From NCBI GenBank assembly GCA_002476905.1, contig DLND01000146.1:1-8307 (forward strand): 8,307 nucleotides of DNA. Direction: 5' to 3'. This document shows positions 1 to 6,157 of the stretch, one piece after another. The DNA is from Flavobacteriales bacterium UBA7519 (GTDB lineage: Bacteria; Bacteroidota; Bacteroidia; Flavobacteriales; Weeksellaceae). Both the position numbers and the translations under genes were made by a program. Numbering within the stretch: position 1 is the first letter of the stretch; each line of letters starts with the position of its first letter. The notes under the pieces were generated by a model. That model had not been told where the DNA came from. It saw nothing but the letters and a program-made list of their open reading frames with translations, and did no database searches.

Positions 1-1
1 T

Positions 2-937
2 TATATCACGGTTTCGTCTGACGGAAAATATATTTACGCTTCTTCTGACGCCAAAACGCCCAATTACGGAACAGTAAGTTCTTTTGCCTTCAATCCAGAT
101 AAAAAATCATTAACCTTCTTAAATCAACAAAAAACAGGTGGCGAAAATCCAGTTTATGTAAATGTTGATAAAAGTGGAAAATGGCTTATTAATGCAACTT
201 ACAATCAAGCTACGATTTCTGTTTTTCCACTCCTTGAAAATGGAAAAATCGATTCAATGGTTCAGCATTTCAAATTCTCGGAAGGAAGCGGTGTAAACAC
301 GAAAAGGCAAGAAAAAGCGCACATGCATTCTGCAGTTTTTTCACCAGATTTTAAAACTGTACTTTTTGCAGATTTGGGAGCAGACAAAATATTACAATAT
401 CCATTTGATTCAACCAAAAAACAACCTTTGGTTGACAGCCAAAGTACTTTCATCAATACAAAACCAGGAAGTGGGCCAAGACATATCACTTTCAGCAAAG
501 ACGGGAAATTGGCTTATTCTATAGAAGAATTGGCTGGAATGATTTCGGTTTATGATTTTTCTGAAAACAAGCTGAAAGAAATCCAAAGAATTGCGACGCA
601 TCCTGACACAATCAAAGATGGTTTTGAAAGTTCTGATGTTCATATCTCGCCGGATGGAAAATTCTTGTATGCTACGAACAGAGGAAAAGAGAATAATATT
701 GCAATTTTCAAAGTCTTAAATGATGGAAAATTAGAATCTGTCGGTTACCAAAAAACCGGTGGAAAACATCCAAGAACTTTTGCGATAGATGAAACAGGAA
801 AATTCATTATTGTGACTAATGTTATTTCGCAAGATGTAACCATTTTCAAAAGAACCTTAGAAACCGGAATGTTGAAGAAAGTCGGAAAACCAGTCAAAAT
901 AAAAAATGTGACTTGTGTGAAGACGAAGATGTATTGA
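2..937 (+). CDS. Lactonase family protein (6-phosphogluconolactonase-like beta-propeller), 5'-truncated by the window
   Basis: The reading frame is open from position 2 to the TGA at 935-937, giving 311 visible residues. Family members usually have roughly 340-390, so only the N-terminus is missing. A shorter reading from the ATG at 257 would discard clear propeller sequence such as VSSDGKYIYASSD upstream. The protein is built of repeated beta-propeller blades of the form SPDGKFLYATNRG...IAIFKV...GKLESV, followed by GGKHPRTFAIDETGKFII and DVTIFKRTLETG. These are hallmarks of the seven-bladed lactonase family (Pgl type), whose best-known member hydrolyses 6-phosphogluconolactone in the oxidative pentose phosphate pathway. 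Bacteroidota often carry exported homologues of uncertain substrate. Any signal peptide would lie outside the window, so location and exact substrate are open. A hairpin terminator follows, so it is probably transcribed separately from rsmA. Confidence 0.88.
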   Translation, partial: YITVSSDGKYIYASSDAKTPNYGTVSSFAFNPDKKSLTFLNQQKTGGENPVYVNVDKSGKWLINATYNQATISVFPLLENGKIDSMVQHFKFSEGSGVNTKRQEKAHMHSAVFSPDFKTVLFADLGADKILQYPFDSTKKQPLVDSQSTFINTKPGSGPRHITFSKDGKLAYSIEELAGMISVYDFSENKLKEIQRIATHPDTIKDGFESSDVHISPDGKFLYATNRGKENNIAIFKVLNDGKLESVGYQKTGGKHPRTFAIDETGKFIIVTNVISQDVTIFKRTLETGMLKKVGKPVKIKNVTCVKTKMY

Positions 938-948
938 TTTTATCTGAT

Positions 949-1053
949 CGCAAAGGCGCAACCTTTCTAGAAAATAATATCTCTAAAAAGTCGAAAAAGA
1001 AAACTTTGCGACTTTTTTGTTGTTAGAATATAAAACGTTCTTGCGCCTTTGCG
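949..1053. repeat. 13-bp perfect inverted repeat bracketing a terminator (CTTTGCG-type intergenic repeat)
   Basis: CGCAAAGGCGCAA at 949-961 is the exact reverse complement of TTGCGCCTTTGCG at 1041-1053, with 79 bases between the arms. The core CTTTGCG also occurs at 1004-1010 inside the nested hairpin. The gap holds the terminator hairpin described separately. From memory, CTTTGCG-rich intergenic repeats are common in Flavobacteriia, so this is probably one copy of a dispersed, non-coding, REP-like element. That assignment is inference; the inverted repeat itself is plain in the sequence. Confidence 0.7.
985..1018 (+). terminator. Rho-independent terminator after the lactonase gene
   Basis: AAAAAGTCG (985-993) pairs with CGACTTTTT (1009-1017) around a 15-base purine-rich loop, and the right arm runs into a T tract. 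It lies 47 bases after the lactonase stop and before rsmA, so it should separate the two transcripts. The A-rich left arm means it could also act on the opposite strand. Confidence 0.7.
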
Positions 1054-1066
1054 TTAAATATAATTC

Positions 1067-1074
1067 TATCTTTG
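1067..1074 (+). promoter_or_regulatory. Bacteroidota -7 promoter element for rsmA
   Basis: TATCTTTG matches the Bacteroidota sigma consensus TAnnTTTG exactly. Its last base is 4 bases from the rsmA ATG, so transcription would be expected to start at or beside the start codon, giving a leaderless or nearly leaderless mRNA. No well-spaced -33 TTTG is seen; the TTTG at 1048-1051 is only 15 bases upstream, closer than usual. Confidence 0.55.
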
Positions 1075-1078
1075 CAAA

Positions 1079-1849
1079 ATGGACGTTAGAGCAAAAAAAC
1101 ATCTTGGTCAGCATTTTCTTACAGACCAGAATATCGCACGCAACATTGTAGATTCGTTGTCATTTGAAGGCTACAAAAAAGTTTTGGAAGTTGGCCCGGG
1201 AATGGGCGTTCTTACAAAATTTCTTCTCGAAAAAGAGTCAGAAATGTATGTTGCGGAAATCGACCAAGAATCTATCGTTTATCTCAAAAAACATTATCCA
1301 AAACTTGAAAAACAACATTTCGTAGGTGACTTTTTGAAAATCAATATTCCGGAGGTTTTTGGTGAAGAATTAGCCGTGATTGGGAATTTCCCTTATAACA
1401 TTTCGTCTCAGATTCTTTTTAAGATTATTGATAATTTCCAGTTTGTTCCAGAAATGAGCGGAATGTTCCAAAAAGAAGTTGCCGAAAGAACCGCTGCAAA
1501 ACCAAGAACAAAAGATTACGGTATTTTGTCAGTTTTGGTTCAGGCTTATTACGATGTAGAATATCTTTTCACAGTTCACGAAAATGTCTTCAATCCGCCA
1601 CCAAAAGTAAAATCCGGCGTCATCCGAATGACCCGAAATCTGAAAGAAGGATTGGCTGGAAACGAGGTTTTATTTAAACAAATCGTAAAAGCAGGATTTG
1701 GACAAAGACGTAAAAAGATGAGTAATGCTCTGAAAGTTCTAGGCATTCCTGAAAATATGAAATCTCATCCTTTCCTCGATATCCGAGCAGAAGAATTATC
1801 TGTTGCTGATTTTATTGGTTTTGCGAATGAATGGAAGAATAGTTTGTAG
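1079..1849 (+). CDS. rsmA: 16S rRNA (adenine1518-N6/adenine1519-N6)-dimethyltransferase RsmA/KsgA
   Basis: RsmA uses S-adenosylmethionine to dimethylate two adjacent adenines in the 3' terminal helix of 16S rRNA, a late step in 30S ribosome maturation in the cytoplasm. The 256-residue length is normal for the family. Visible motifs, in order: GQHFL (10-14) at the N-terminus; the SAM-binding motif EVGPGMGVLT (37-46); the acidic residue pair in AEID (59-62); the catalytic motif NFPYNISS (103-110), a variant of NLPYN; FNPPPKVKSG (171-180); and FGQRRKKMSNAL (207-218) in the C-terminal RNA-binding domain, ending with RAEELS. The start at 1079 gives the expected short lead into GQHFL. A TAnnTTTG element lies immediately upstream. 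No clear terminator follows; the next 200 bases hold a short tandem repeat and then the AT-rich restriction-modification block. Confidence 0.97.
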   Translation: MDVRAKKHLGQHFLTDQNIARNIVDSLSFEGYKKVLEVGPGMGVLTKFLLEKESEMYVAEIDQESIVYLKKHYPKLEKQHFVGDFLKINIPEVFGEELAVIGNFPYNISSQILFKIIDNFQFVPEMSGMFQKEVAERTAAKPRTKDYGILSVLVQAYYDVEYLFTVHENVFNPPPKVKSGVIRMTRNLKEGLAGNEVLFKQIVKAGFGQRRKKMSNALKVLGIPENMKSHPFLDIRAEELSVADFIGFANEWKNSL

Positions 1850-1863
1850 AATTTTGTTTTCTC

Positions 1864-1890
1864 GCAGATTGAGCTGATTTGGCTGATTTT
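1864..1890. repeat. Three tandem 9-bp units (GCWGATTNN) downstream of rsmA
   Basis: GCAGATTGA, GCTGATTTG and GCTGATTTT follow one another with a period of 9 bases, just after the rsmA stop. The unit resembles the GCAGATTTA-type intergenic repeats that I recall from Flavobacteriia. It is not coding in any supported frame. It sits at the left edge of the AT-rich block. The rest of 1891-2049 holds no gene I can support; TAATTTTG at 1919-1926 matches the -7 consensus but lies over 120 bases from the next ATG, so I do not call it a promoter. Confidence 0.5.
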
Positions 1891-2049
1891 ATTCTTAATT
1901 TCTATAATAGTTCAGCGGTAATTTTGTCGTTATGGGAAATGCTTTTTGAAAGTTCGTGCATAGAATAAAATTCCGTATTCAAATTCTCAATTCAACAAAA
2001 CTTGATTTTAATTTGTAAATTGCAACATTAATAAGTAAGCTAAAAGAGA

Positions 2050-2640
2050 ATGTTGATAAAAGAGAAAATAAGCATAGAGGAATTTGATGACAAAAGTTAT
2101 CAAATTAAGCTTGTTGAACCTTTAGAAGAAGAAAAAGCCGTACTAACTCACTATCTACATAATATACACAACGGAGTTTCAAAATATTATAAAGACGAAG
2201 CTTTAAGTATTTTGAAAAACTATGTAGAATACAAAAACGAAAATAAAATTTCAGTTGTAGAGGAAGAAGCTTTGCAACAATTATTATTCGAGATTGAAAA
2301 TGTTCCATTTCCAACTCCTAAAAATTATACATTCAAATTTATCGACCTATTTGCGGGAATTGGTGGTTTTAGAATCGCTATGCAAAATGTAGGTGGAAAA
2401 TGTGTTTATACTAGCGAATGGAATAAAGACGCTCAAAAAACATATCGTGAAAATTTTGGTGAGGTTCCTTTTGGAGATATTACAAAAGAATCTGTAAAAA
2501 ATTATATACCAAAAGTGTTTGACGTTTTATGTGCTGGTTTTCCTTGTCAAGCATTTTCAATAGCAGGACTTAGAAAAGGCTTTTCTGACACAAGAGGTAC
2601 TTTATTTTTTGATTTAGAACCAAATCTACTTGTTGCTTAG
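2050..2640 (+). pseudogene. C5-cytosine DNA methyltransferase, 3'-truncated (Dcm/EcoRII-like N-terminal architecture)
   Basis: The 196 residues hold a roughly 95-residue N-terminal extension, then the first half of a C5-cytosine methyltransferase. Motif I is FIDLFAGIGG (97-106), binding SAM. Motif II contains TSEWN (121-125), motif III is GDI (142-144), and motif IV is GFPCQAFSIAG (163-173) with catalytic Cys166. Motif V is SDTRGTLFF (179-187). The reading frame then leaves the family after FFDL and stops within seven residues. Motif VI (ENV), the QRRER-like motif VIII, the target-recognition domain and motifs IX-X are all absent, so roughly 200 or more residues of a typical enzyme are missing. 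No second fragment lies nearby, so methylation activity is very unlikely. The extension and the TSEWNK motif resemble Dcm/EcoRII-type enzymes, but target specificity cannot be read without the recognition domain. It is followed 3 bases later by a putative endonuclease gene, which marks this as a restriction-modification locus damaged by deletion. Confidence 0.88.
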
Positions 2641-2643
2641 TTT

Positions 2644-3414
2644 ATGAAAAATAAAGGCAATAAACACGAAAATTATGAATTACTAAATTTATTAGGCTAT
2701 GGATTAGCCAAATTTGATAATGATTTTGTTAAGCAATTTGGTTTCAATAAAAAATCATCATTTTTTGAATATTTTGTTGAAATTGGTGTTGTTGAAACAG
2801 GAAGTGTTGTAAAAAACAGAATGGATTTATTCGACCCTTTTTTTGAAAATAGTAGAAAAGGTTGGTGGCAAAAAGGTGATGCTTATATTCACAGAAAATT
2901 GTTGATTGACAGCTTATTTGGAAATGAAAATGTCTTAGAATACGCAAATATTGTCAAATTATTTTTGAAAGATAATTTTAAAATTAATGACATTTTTGTT
3001 GACGTAAAGCCAATTGTAAAGTCAAGATTTAAAAAACTACAAGAAAGTGGATTAGAGGCAGAATTGTATTTTATAAACAATTATAATTCTATTGATATTT
3101 TTAAAAATGGAATTATCGAAGATGCTCGTTTGTATGGAGATGGATATGATTTTCAAATAAATGTAAATGAAAATTCCTTTTTAGCAGAAGTTAAAGGTAT
3201 TAGAGCAAAGAAAGGAAAGTTTAGATTGACTGAAAATGAATATGTTAAAGCTCAGGAATACAAAAATGATTATATAGTAACTTTAGTTTTAAACTTGGAT
3301 GATTTACCTACTTTTCTCACGATTGACAATCCATTGGAAAACTTAAAATTTGAAGAAAGAATAATCAAATCTAAAGAAACAAGAGAATATCACTTAATAT
3401 CTGAAATATGCTAA
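2644..3414 (+). CDS. Putative type II restriction endonuclease with DUF3883/NOV_C-like PD-(D/E)XK domain
   Basis: The 256-residue protein has a C-terminal part reading GLEAELYFINN (136-146), YGDGYDFQI (164-172), LAEVKGIRAKKG (180-191), then FRLTENEYVKAQEY. This is the pattern of the DUF3883 (NOV_C) family, a PD-(D/E)XK nuclease-like fold. The presumed catalytic residues are Asp169, Glu182 and Lys184, with Glu139 in the preceding helix. The N-terminal 130 residues (for example KGWWQKGDAYIHRKL at 72-86) form a separate domain that I cannot name. Position directly after a cytosine methyltransferase supports a restriction role: cutting unmodified DNA at the partner's site. The gene appears intact, which is odd since the methyltransferase is truncated. 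It is strikingly AT-rich (sampled lines are 15-25% GC, against about 43% in a sampled rsmA line), suggesting horizontal acquisition. The specific site is unknown. Confidence 0.68.
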   Translation: MKNKGNKHENYELLNLLGYGLAKFDNDFVKQFGFNKKSSFFEYFVEIGVVETGSVVKNRMDLFDPFFENSRKGWWQKGDAYIHRKLLIDSLFGNENVLEYANIVKLFLKDNFKINDIFVDVKPIVKSRFKKLQESGLEAELYFINNYNSIDIFKNGIIEDARLYGDGYDFQINVNENSFLAEVKGIRAKKGKFRLTENEYVKAQEYKNDYIVTLVLNLDDLPTFLTIDNPLENLKFEERIIKSKETREYHLISEIC

Positions 3415-3677
3415 ATTTCGCTGAAAAAATAGAAATTTTAAAGGAATATTTATCCGAAATAAAGGATAATTACGCAGATAGCTTCAAAACAGATATTATG
3501 CTATATTTTAATGATTTTGAAGATGTTAATAGCGAAGGTTTTAAATTTCTTTCAGAATTAAAATCAAAAGAAGATATTTATAAATGGGTAGATAAATTAA
3601 CTTCTAAAATAGTTATGAAATTTAACGAAGATGAAGAACAAATATCTGATTTTATCTTTTATGCACTAAACCCCTAG
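3408..3677 (+). CDS. Small acidic protein of unknown function, overlapping the endonuclease gene
   Basis: I do not recognise this 89-residue protein. Its ATG overlaps the last 7 bases of the endonuclease gene (ATGCTAA), so the two are probably translationally coupled. It has 20 acidic and 11 basic residues, no cysteine or histidine, and looks mostly helical (AEKIEILKEYLSEIKDN at the start, then KEDIYKWVDKLTSK). There is no membrane segment or obvious helix-turn-helix. The last codons and the TAG stop (AACCCCTAG) lie at the edge of an intergenic repeat, so the C-terminus may have been defined by that repeat. Possible roles are a partner subunit or modulator of the endonuclease; these are guesses from position only. 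Base composition matches the endonuclease, so it belongs to the same acquired block. Confidence 0.6.
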   Translation: MLNFAEKIEILKEYLSEIKDNYADSFKTDIMLYFNDFEDVNSEGFKFLSELKSKEDIYKWVDKLTSKIVMKFNEDEEQISDFIFYALNP

Positions 3678-3791
3678 CCCCGCTTGCAGCGGCATCCTTT
3701 TTTGTTTTTGCGGTAGTCAAAAGTTTCAACAGATTGCTCCTCTTTGTTCGCAATGACAAAAAAGATATAGCGGAAAGCGGGAAACAGCTCC
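3674..3791. repeat. Imperfect palindromic intergenic repeat with a second repeat-like insert in its loop
   Basis: The outer arms pair as AGC (3676-3678) with GCT (3787-3789), CCCGCTT (3679-3685) with AAGCGGG (3775-3781), and TTTTTTGT (3698-3705) with ACAAAAAA (3756-3763), separated by an asymmetric internal loop. The left arm can also fold alone: CCGCT (3680-3684) with AGCGG (3688-3692). The flanks GCAGCGGCATCC and GATATAGCGGAAAGCGGG resemble a widespread Chryseobacterium/Flavobacterium intergenic element that I recall. The loop carries a further small hairpin, ATTGC (3733-3737) with GCAAT (3750-3754). The remainder, 3792-3870, holds no gene but includes a second GTAGTCAAA (3821-3829, first copy 3713-3721) and a second AGCTCC (3831-3836, first copy 3786-3791). 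The structure could terminate the restriction block's transcript. Confidence 0.65.
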
Positions 3792-3858
3792 AAATTAAAA
3801 ATAAAAACTAACTGTTCGACGTAGTCAAATAGCTCCTAAAAATTTGTTTTAAAATCCT

Positions 3859-3866
3859 TATTTTTG
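3859..3866 (+). promoter_or_regulatory. Bacteroidota -7 promoter element for idi
   Basis: TATTTTTG is an exact match to TAnnTTTG and ends 4 bases before the idi ATG, the same geometry as at rsmA. It predicts a transcript starting at or beside the start codon. No convincing -33 partner is seen at normal spacing. Confidence 0.5.
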
Positions 3867-3870
3867 TCTT

Positions 3871-4380
3871 ATGGAAAAAGTGGTATTGGTCAATCCTCAG
3901 GATGAAGTTTTGGGACAAATGGAAAAAATGCAGGCGCACGAAAATGGACTTTTGCATCGTGCTTTTTCGGTTTTTCTGTTCAATGAAAATGGAGAAATGC
4001 TTTTGCAAAAGCGTGCTGAAGAAAAATACCATTCACCCAACCAATGGACCAACGCTTGTTGTTCACACCCAAGAATCGAGGAATCTTATCTGGATGCGGC
4101 GAAAAGACGTATCAAGGAAGAATTGGGAATCGATTGTGAGTTGACGGAAAAATTCCATTTCATCTACAAAGCGGATGTTGGAGAAGGGCTTTGGGAACAC
4201 GAATTAGATTATGTTTTTACAGGAAACTTTGATGGAGAATTTGATTTGAATCCTGATGAAGTTTCGGAAATCCGATACATTTCTATTGCTGATTTACAAC
4301 AAGAAATCTCTGAAAATCCAGATAATTTTACAGAGTGGTTCAAAATCATTTGGGCTGAATACCGTAACCAACTGAATTAA
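3871..4380 (+). CDS. idi: Isopentenyl-diphosphate delta-isomerase, type 1
   Basis: This cytoplasmic enzyme interconverts isopentenyl and dimethylallyl diphosphate, the two building blocks of isoprenoids (quinones, carotenoids, undecaprenyl lipid carriers). At 169 residues it is the usual size for the bacterial, Nudix-fold, metal-dependent form. The metal-binding histidines are visible in HENGLLHRAFSV (His23, His29) and CSHP (His66). The catalytic Cys is Cys64 in WTNACCSHP. The acidic metal and catalytic glutamates are in WEHELDYV (Glu109, Glu111). The degenerate Nudix helix is AKRRIKEELGI (77-87). The start is well placed, with a -7 element immediately upstream and no Shine-Dalgarno sequence. 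The gene is isolated from other isoprenoid genes, and the next gene follows after 36 bases on the same strand, so they may share a transcript. Confidence 0.96.
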   Translation: MEKVVLVNPQDEVLGQMEKMQAHENGLLHRAFSVFLFNENGEMLLQKRAEEKYHSPNQWTNACCSHPRIEESYLDAAKRRIKEELGIDCELTEKFHFIYKADVGEGLWEHELDYVFTGNFDGEFDLNPDEVSEIRYISIADLQQEISENPDNFTEWFKIIWAEYRNQLN

Positions 4381-4422
4381 TCCAAGAAATATTTCATAAC
4401 TTTATTATCAAATCTTATGCGT

Positions 4423-5079
4423 ATGAAAGCTTTGGTAATTGGTGCAACTGGTGCTACAGGAAGCGACCTTGTGAATCAACTTTGTCAGGATTCTGATTTT
4501 GATGAGATTGACATTTTTGTCAGAAGACCTTCTGATTTTCATAATGAAAAAGTTAAAGCGCACATTGTGGATTTTGACCATCCAGAAGAATGGAAACATC
4601 TTGTGAAAGGCGATGTGGCTTTTTCTTGCCTCGGAACAACTCTGAAATCTGCCGGAAGTAAAGAAAATCAAAAAATAATTGATTACGATTATCAATTCAA
4701 TTTTGCAAAAGCAGCGAAAGAAAACAAGGTAGAAGATTATATTTTAGTGTCTGCTTATGGTGCTAGTCCTGATTCCAAAATTTTCTATTCCAGAATAAAA
4801 GGTGAGTTGGAAGAAGCGGTGAAAAATCTGAAATTCGAGAAAACAACGATTTTTAAACCTGGAATGCTGGAAAGAAAAAACACCAACAGAAATGGTGAAG
4901 TCTTTGGATTGAAAATCATCAAATTCCTTAATAAACTGGGGCTTTTCAAAAGTCAACAACCTTTACCAACTTCTATTCTTGCCAAAGCGATGATTGTTGC
5001 TTCAAAGATAAAATCCAATAGTTTTTCAGAAGTCAAACTTCACAATATTTTCAGTTTTGCTGAGAAGAAAACGCAATAA
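4423..5079 (+). CDS. NAD(P)H-binding atypical SDR protein (HTATIP2/TIP30-like)
   Basis: This is a Rossmann-fold protein of about 218 residues. Counting from the ATG at 4423, the dinucleotide-binding loop GATGATG is at residues 7-13. It is followed by FVRRP (32-36), which ends the second strand and points to NADP preference, and then CLGTT (69-73). The SDR-like YSRIK at 122-126 contains the Tyr-xxx-Lys pair. SCLGTTLKSAG and ILVSAYGA are typical of the HTATIP2/TIP30-like atypical SDR branch. These proteins may be oxidoreductases or NADP-binding regulators, so the reaction is unknown. An in-frame ATG at 4417 adds only Met-Arg; I prefer 4423 because the protein then begins MKALVIGATG as in relatives. 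It lies 42 bases after idi on the same strand and ends one base before a strong hairpin shared with galE. Confidence 0.82.
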   Translation: MKALVIGATGATGSDLVNQLCQDSDFDEIDIFVRRPSDFHNEKVKAHIVDFDHPEEWKHLVKGDVAFSCLGTTLKSAGSKENQKIIDYDYQFNFAKAAKENKVEDYILVSAYGASPDSKIFYSRIKGELEEAVKNLKFEKTTIFKPGMLERKNTNRNGEVFGLKIIKFLNKLGLFKSQQPLPTSILAKAMIVASKIKSNSFSEVKLHNIFSFAEKKTQ

Positions 5080-5107
5080 AAAATCCAATCAGAGTTGATT
5101 GGATTTT
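5080..5107. terminator. Bidirectional terminator between convergent genes
   Basis: AAAATCCAATCA (5080-5091) and TGATTGGATTTT (5096-5107) form a perfect 12-bp stem with the 4-base loop GAGT. The A and T ends give a T run on each strand. It begins one base after the SDR stop and ends 5 bases before the galE stop on the opposite strand, so it should end both converging transcripts. Confidence 0.9.
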
Positions 5108-5112
5108 ATGTT

Positions 5113-6132
5113 TTAATTATTTCTGTCTTTCAAATATTTTTGCCATTCCCAAGTGGTTTTTAGCGCTTCTTCTAGAGACGTTTCAGATTTCCAATTAAGT
5201 TCTTTTTCAGCTTTATCTGCATTAGCATAAGCCACTGTAATATCGCCTTCTCTTCTTGGACAAATCTGGTAAGGAACTGCAACATCATTCGCCAATTCAA
5301 AGGCCTTAACAACTTCTAAAACTGAAGACCCTTTTCCTGTTCCCAAATTATAAATATCCAAAACTGTTTCCTCATCGGAATGCATCAGTTTTTGTAAAGC
5401 TGCAACGTGTGCTTTCGCCAAATCTACAACATAAATATAATCTCGGATTGCTGTTCCATCTTCAGTTGGATAATCATCTCCCCAAATGCTCAATTTCTCT
5501 CTGATTCCTGCCGCAGTCTGCGTAACATAAGGAACAAGATTATTTGGAATTCCTGCTGGTAATTCTCCCAGCAAAGCTGTTGGGTGCGCACCAATTGGAT
5601 TGAAATATCTTAAGAGCGAAACACGTTTTTTATAGGCTCTTGAGAAATCTTTCAGGATATCTTCACCCATTTGTTTAGTTTTTCCGTAGGACGATTCAGC
5701 TTCTTTGAGAGGTGTATTTTCGTCGATAGGCATTTGATCGGCTTGGCCATAAACCGTACAAGATGAACTGAAAATGAAGTTGGAGATATTTCTTTCTTTA
5801 AATTCCTGAAGAACATTAATCAATGAAAACAAATTATTCTCATAATATTTCAAAGGCTCAGTCATACTCTCTCCCACTGCTTTCGAAGCTGCAAAATTGA
5901 TACAACCTTCGATATCGTGTGCTTCGAAAACTTGTTGCAATAATTCTTTTCTTCTCAAATCGAAAGGATAAAAAATCGGACGTTTTCCGGTTATTTCTTC
6001 GATATTATCAAGAATAAATTTTTCTGAATTTGATAAATCATCTACAATAATGACATCAAAATTATGATTGATAAGTTCTACAACAGTGTGTGAACCGATG
6101 TATCCTAAACCGCCTGTTACAAGTATAGACAT
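5113..6132 (-). CDS. galE: UDP-glucose 4-epimerase GalE
   Basis: GalE interconverts UDP-glucose and UDP-galactose (some members also the N-acetyl forms) using bound NAD, in the Leloir pathway and in supply of precursors for surface polysaccharides. The 339-residue length is almost exactly that of E. coli GalE. The NAD-binding motif GGLGYIGSH lies at 7-15, the catalytic serine region SSSCTVYG at 122-129 (Ser124), and the Tyr-xxx-Lys pair in YGKTK at 149-153 (Tyr149, Lys153), matching E. coli numbering. RYFNPIGAH (175-183), the region around RDYIYVVDLAKAH (230-242) and NLGTGKGSSV (262-271) are further family signatures. It starts 25 bases after the stop of the aminotransferase gene on the same strand, so the two probably form an operon. 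No Shine-Dalgarno sequence is seen. Confidence 0.97.
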   Translation of the reverse strand: MSILVTGGLGYIGSHTVVELINHNFDVIIVDDLSNSEKFILDNIEEITGKRPIFYPFDLRRKELLQQVFEAHDIEGCINFAASKAVGESMTEPLKYYENNLFSLINVLQEFKERNISNFIFSSSCTVYGQADQMPIDENTPLKEAESSYGKTKQMGEDILKDFSRAYKKRVSLLRYFNPIGAHPTALLGELPAGIPNNLVPYVTQTAAGIREKLSIWGDDYPTEDGTAIRDYIYVVDLAKAHVAALQKLMHSDEETVLDIYNLGTGKGSSVLEVVKAFELANDVAVPYQICPRREGDITVAYANADKAEKELNWKSETSLEEALKTTWEWQKYLKDRNN

Positions 6133-6157
6133 TTAATTAGTTATGAGTTTTTAATTA

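Noticed and set aside
257..937. Lactonase starting at the ATG at 257
   Set aside because: The frame is open to position 2 and the upstream translation contains further propeller blades, so 257 is an internal methionine.
1903..1908. TATAAT, an E. coli-style -10 box
   Set aside because: Bacteroidota primary sigma factor uses TAnnTTTG; in AT-rich intergenic DNA this hexamer is expected by chance, and no -35 or nearby start is present.
2050..2640. A naturally split C5 methyltransferase (alpha/beta subunits, as in M.AquI)
   Set aside because: Known splits leave motifs I-VIII on one chain and the recognition domain with motifs IX-X on the other. Here the break is after motif V, and no ORF nearby carries motifs VI-X.
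2600..2660. A simple frameshift in the methyltransferase with the rest in another frame
   Set aside because: Only 3 bases separate its stop from the endonuclease start, and the other frames here stop within about a dozen codons without ENV or QRRER motifs. A deletion fits better.
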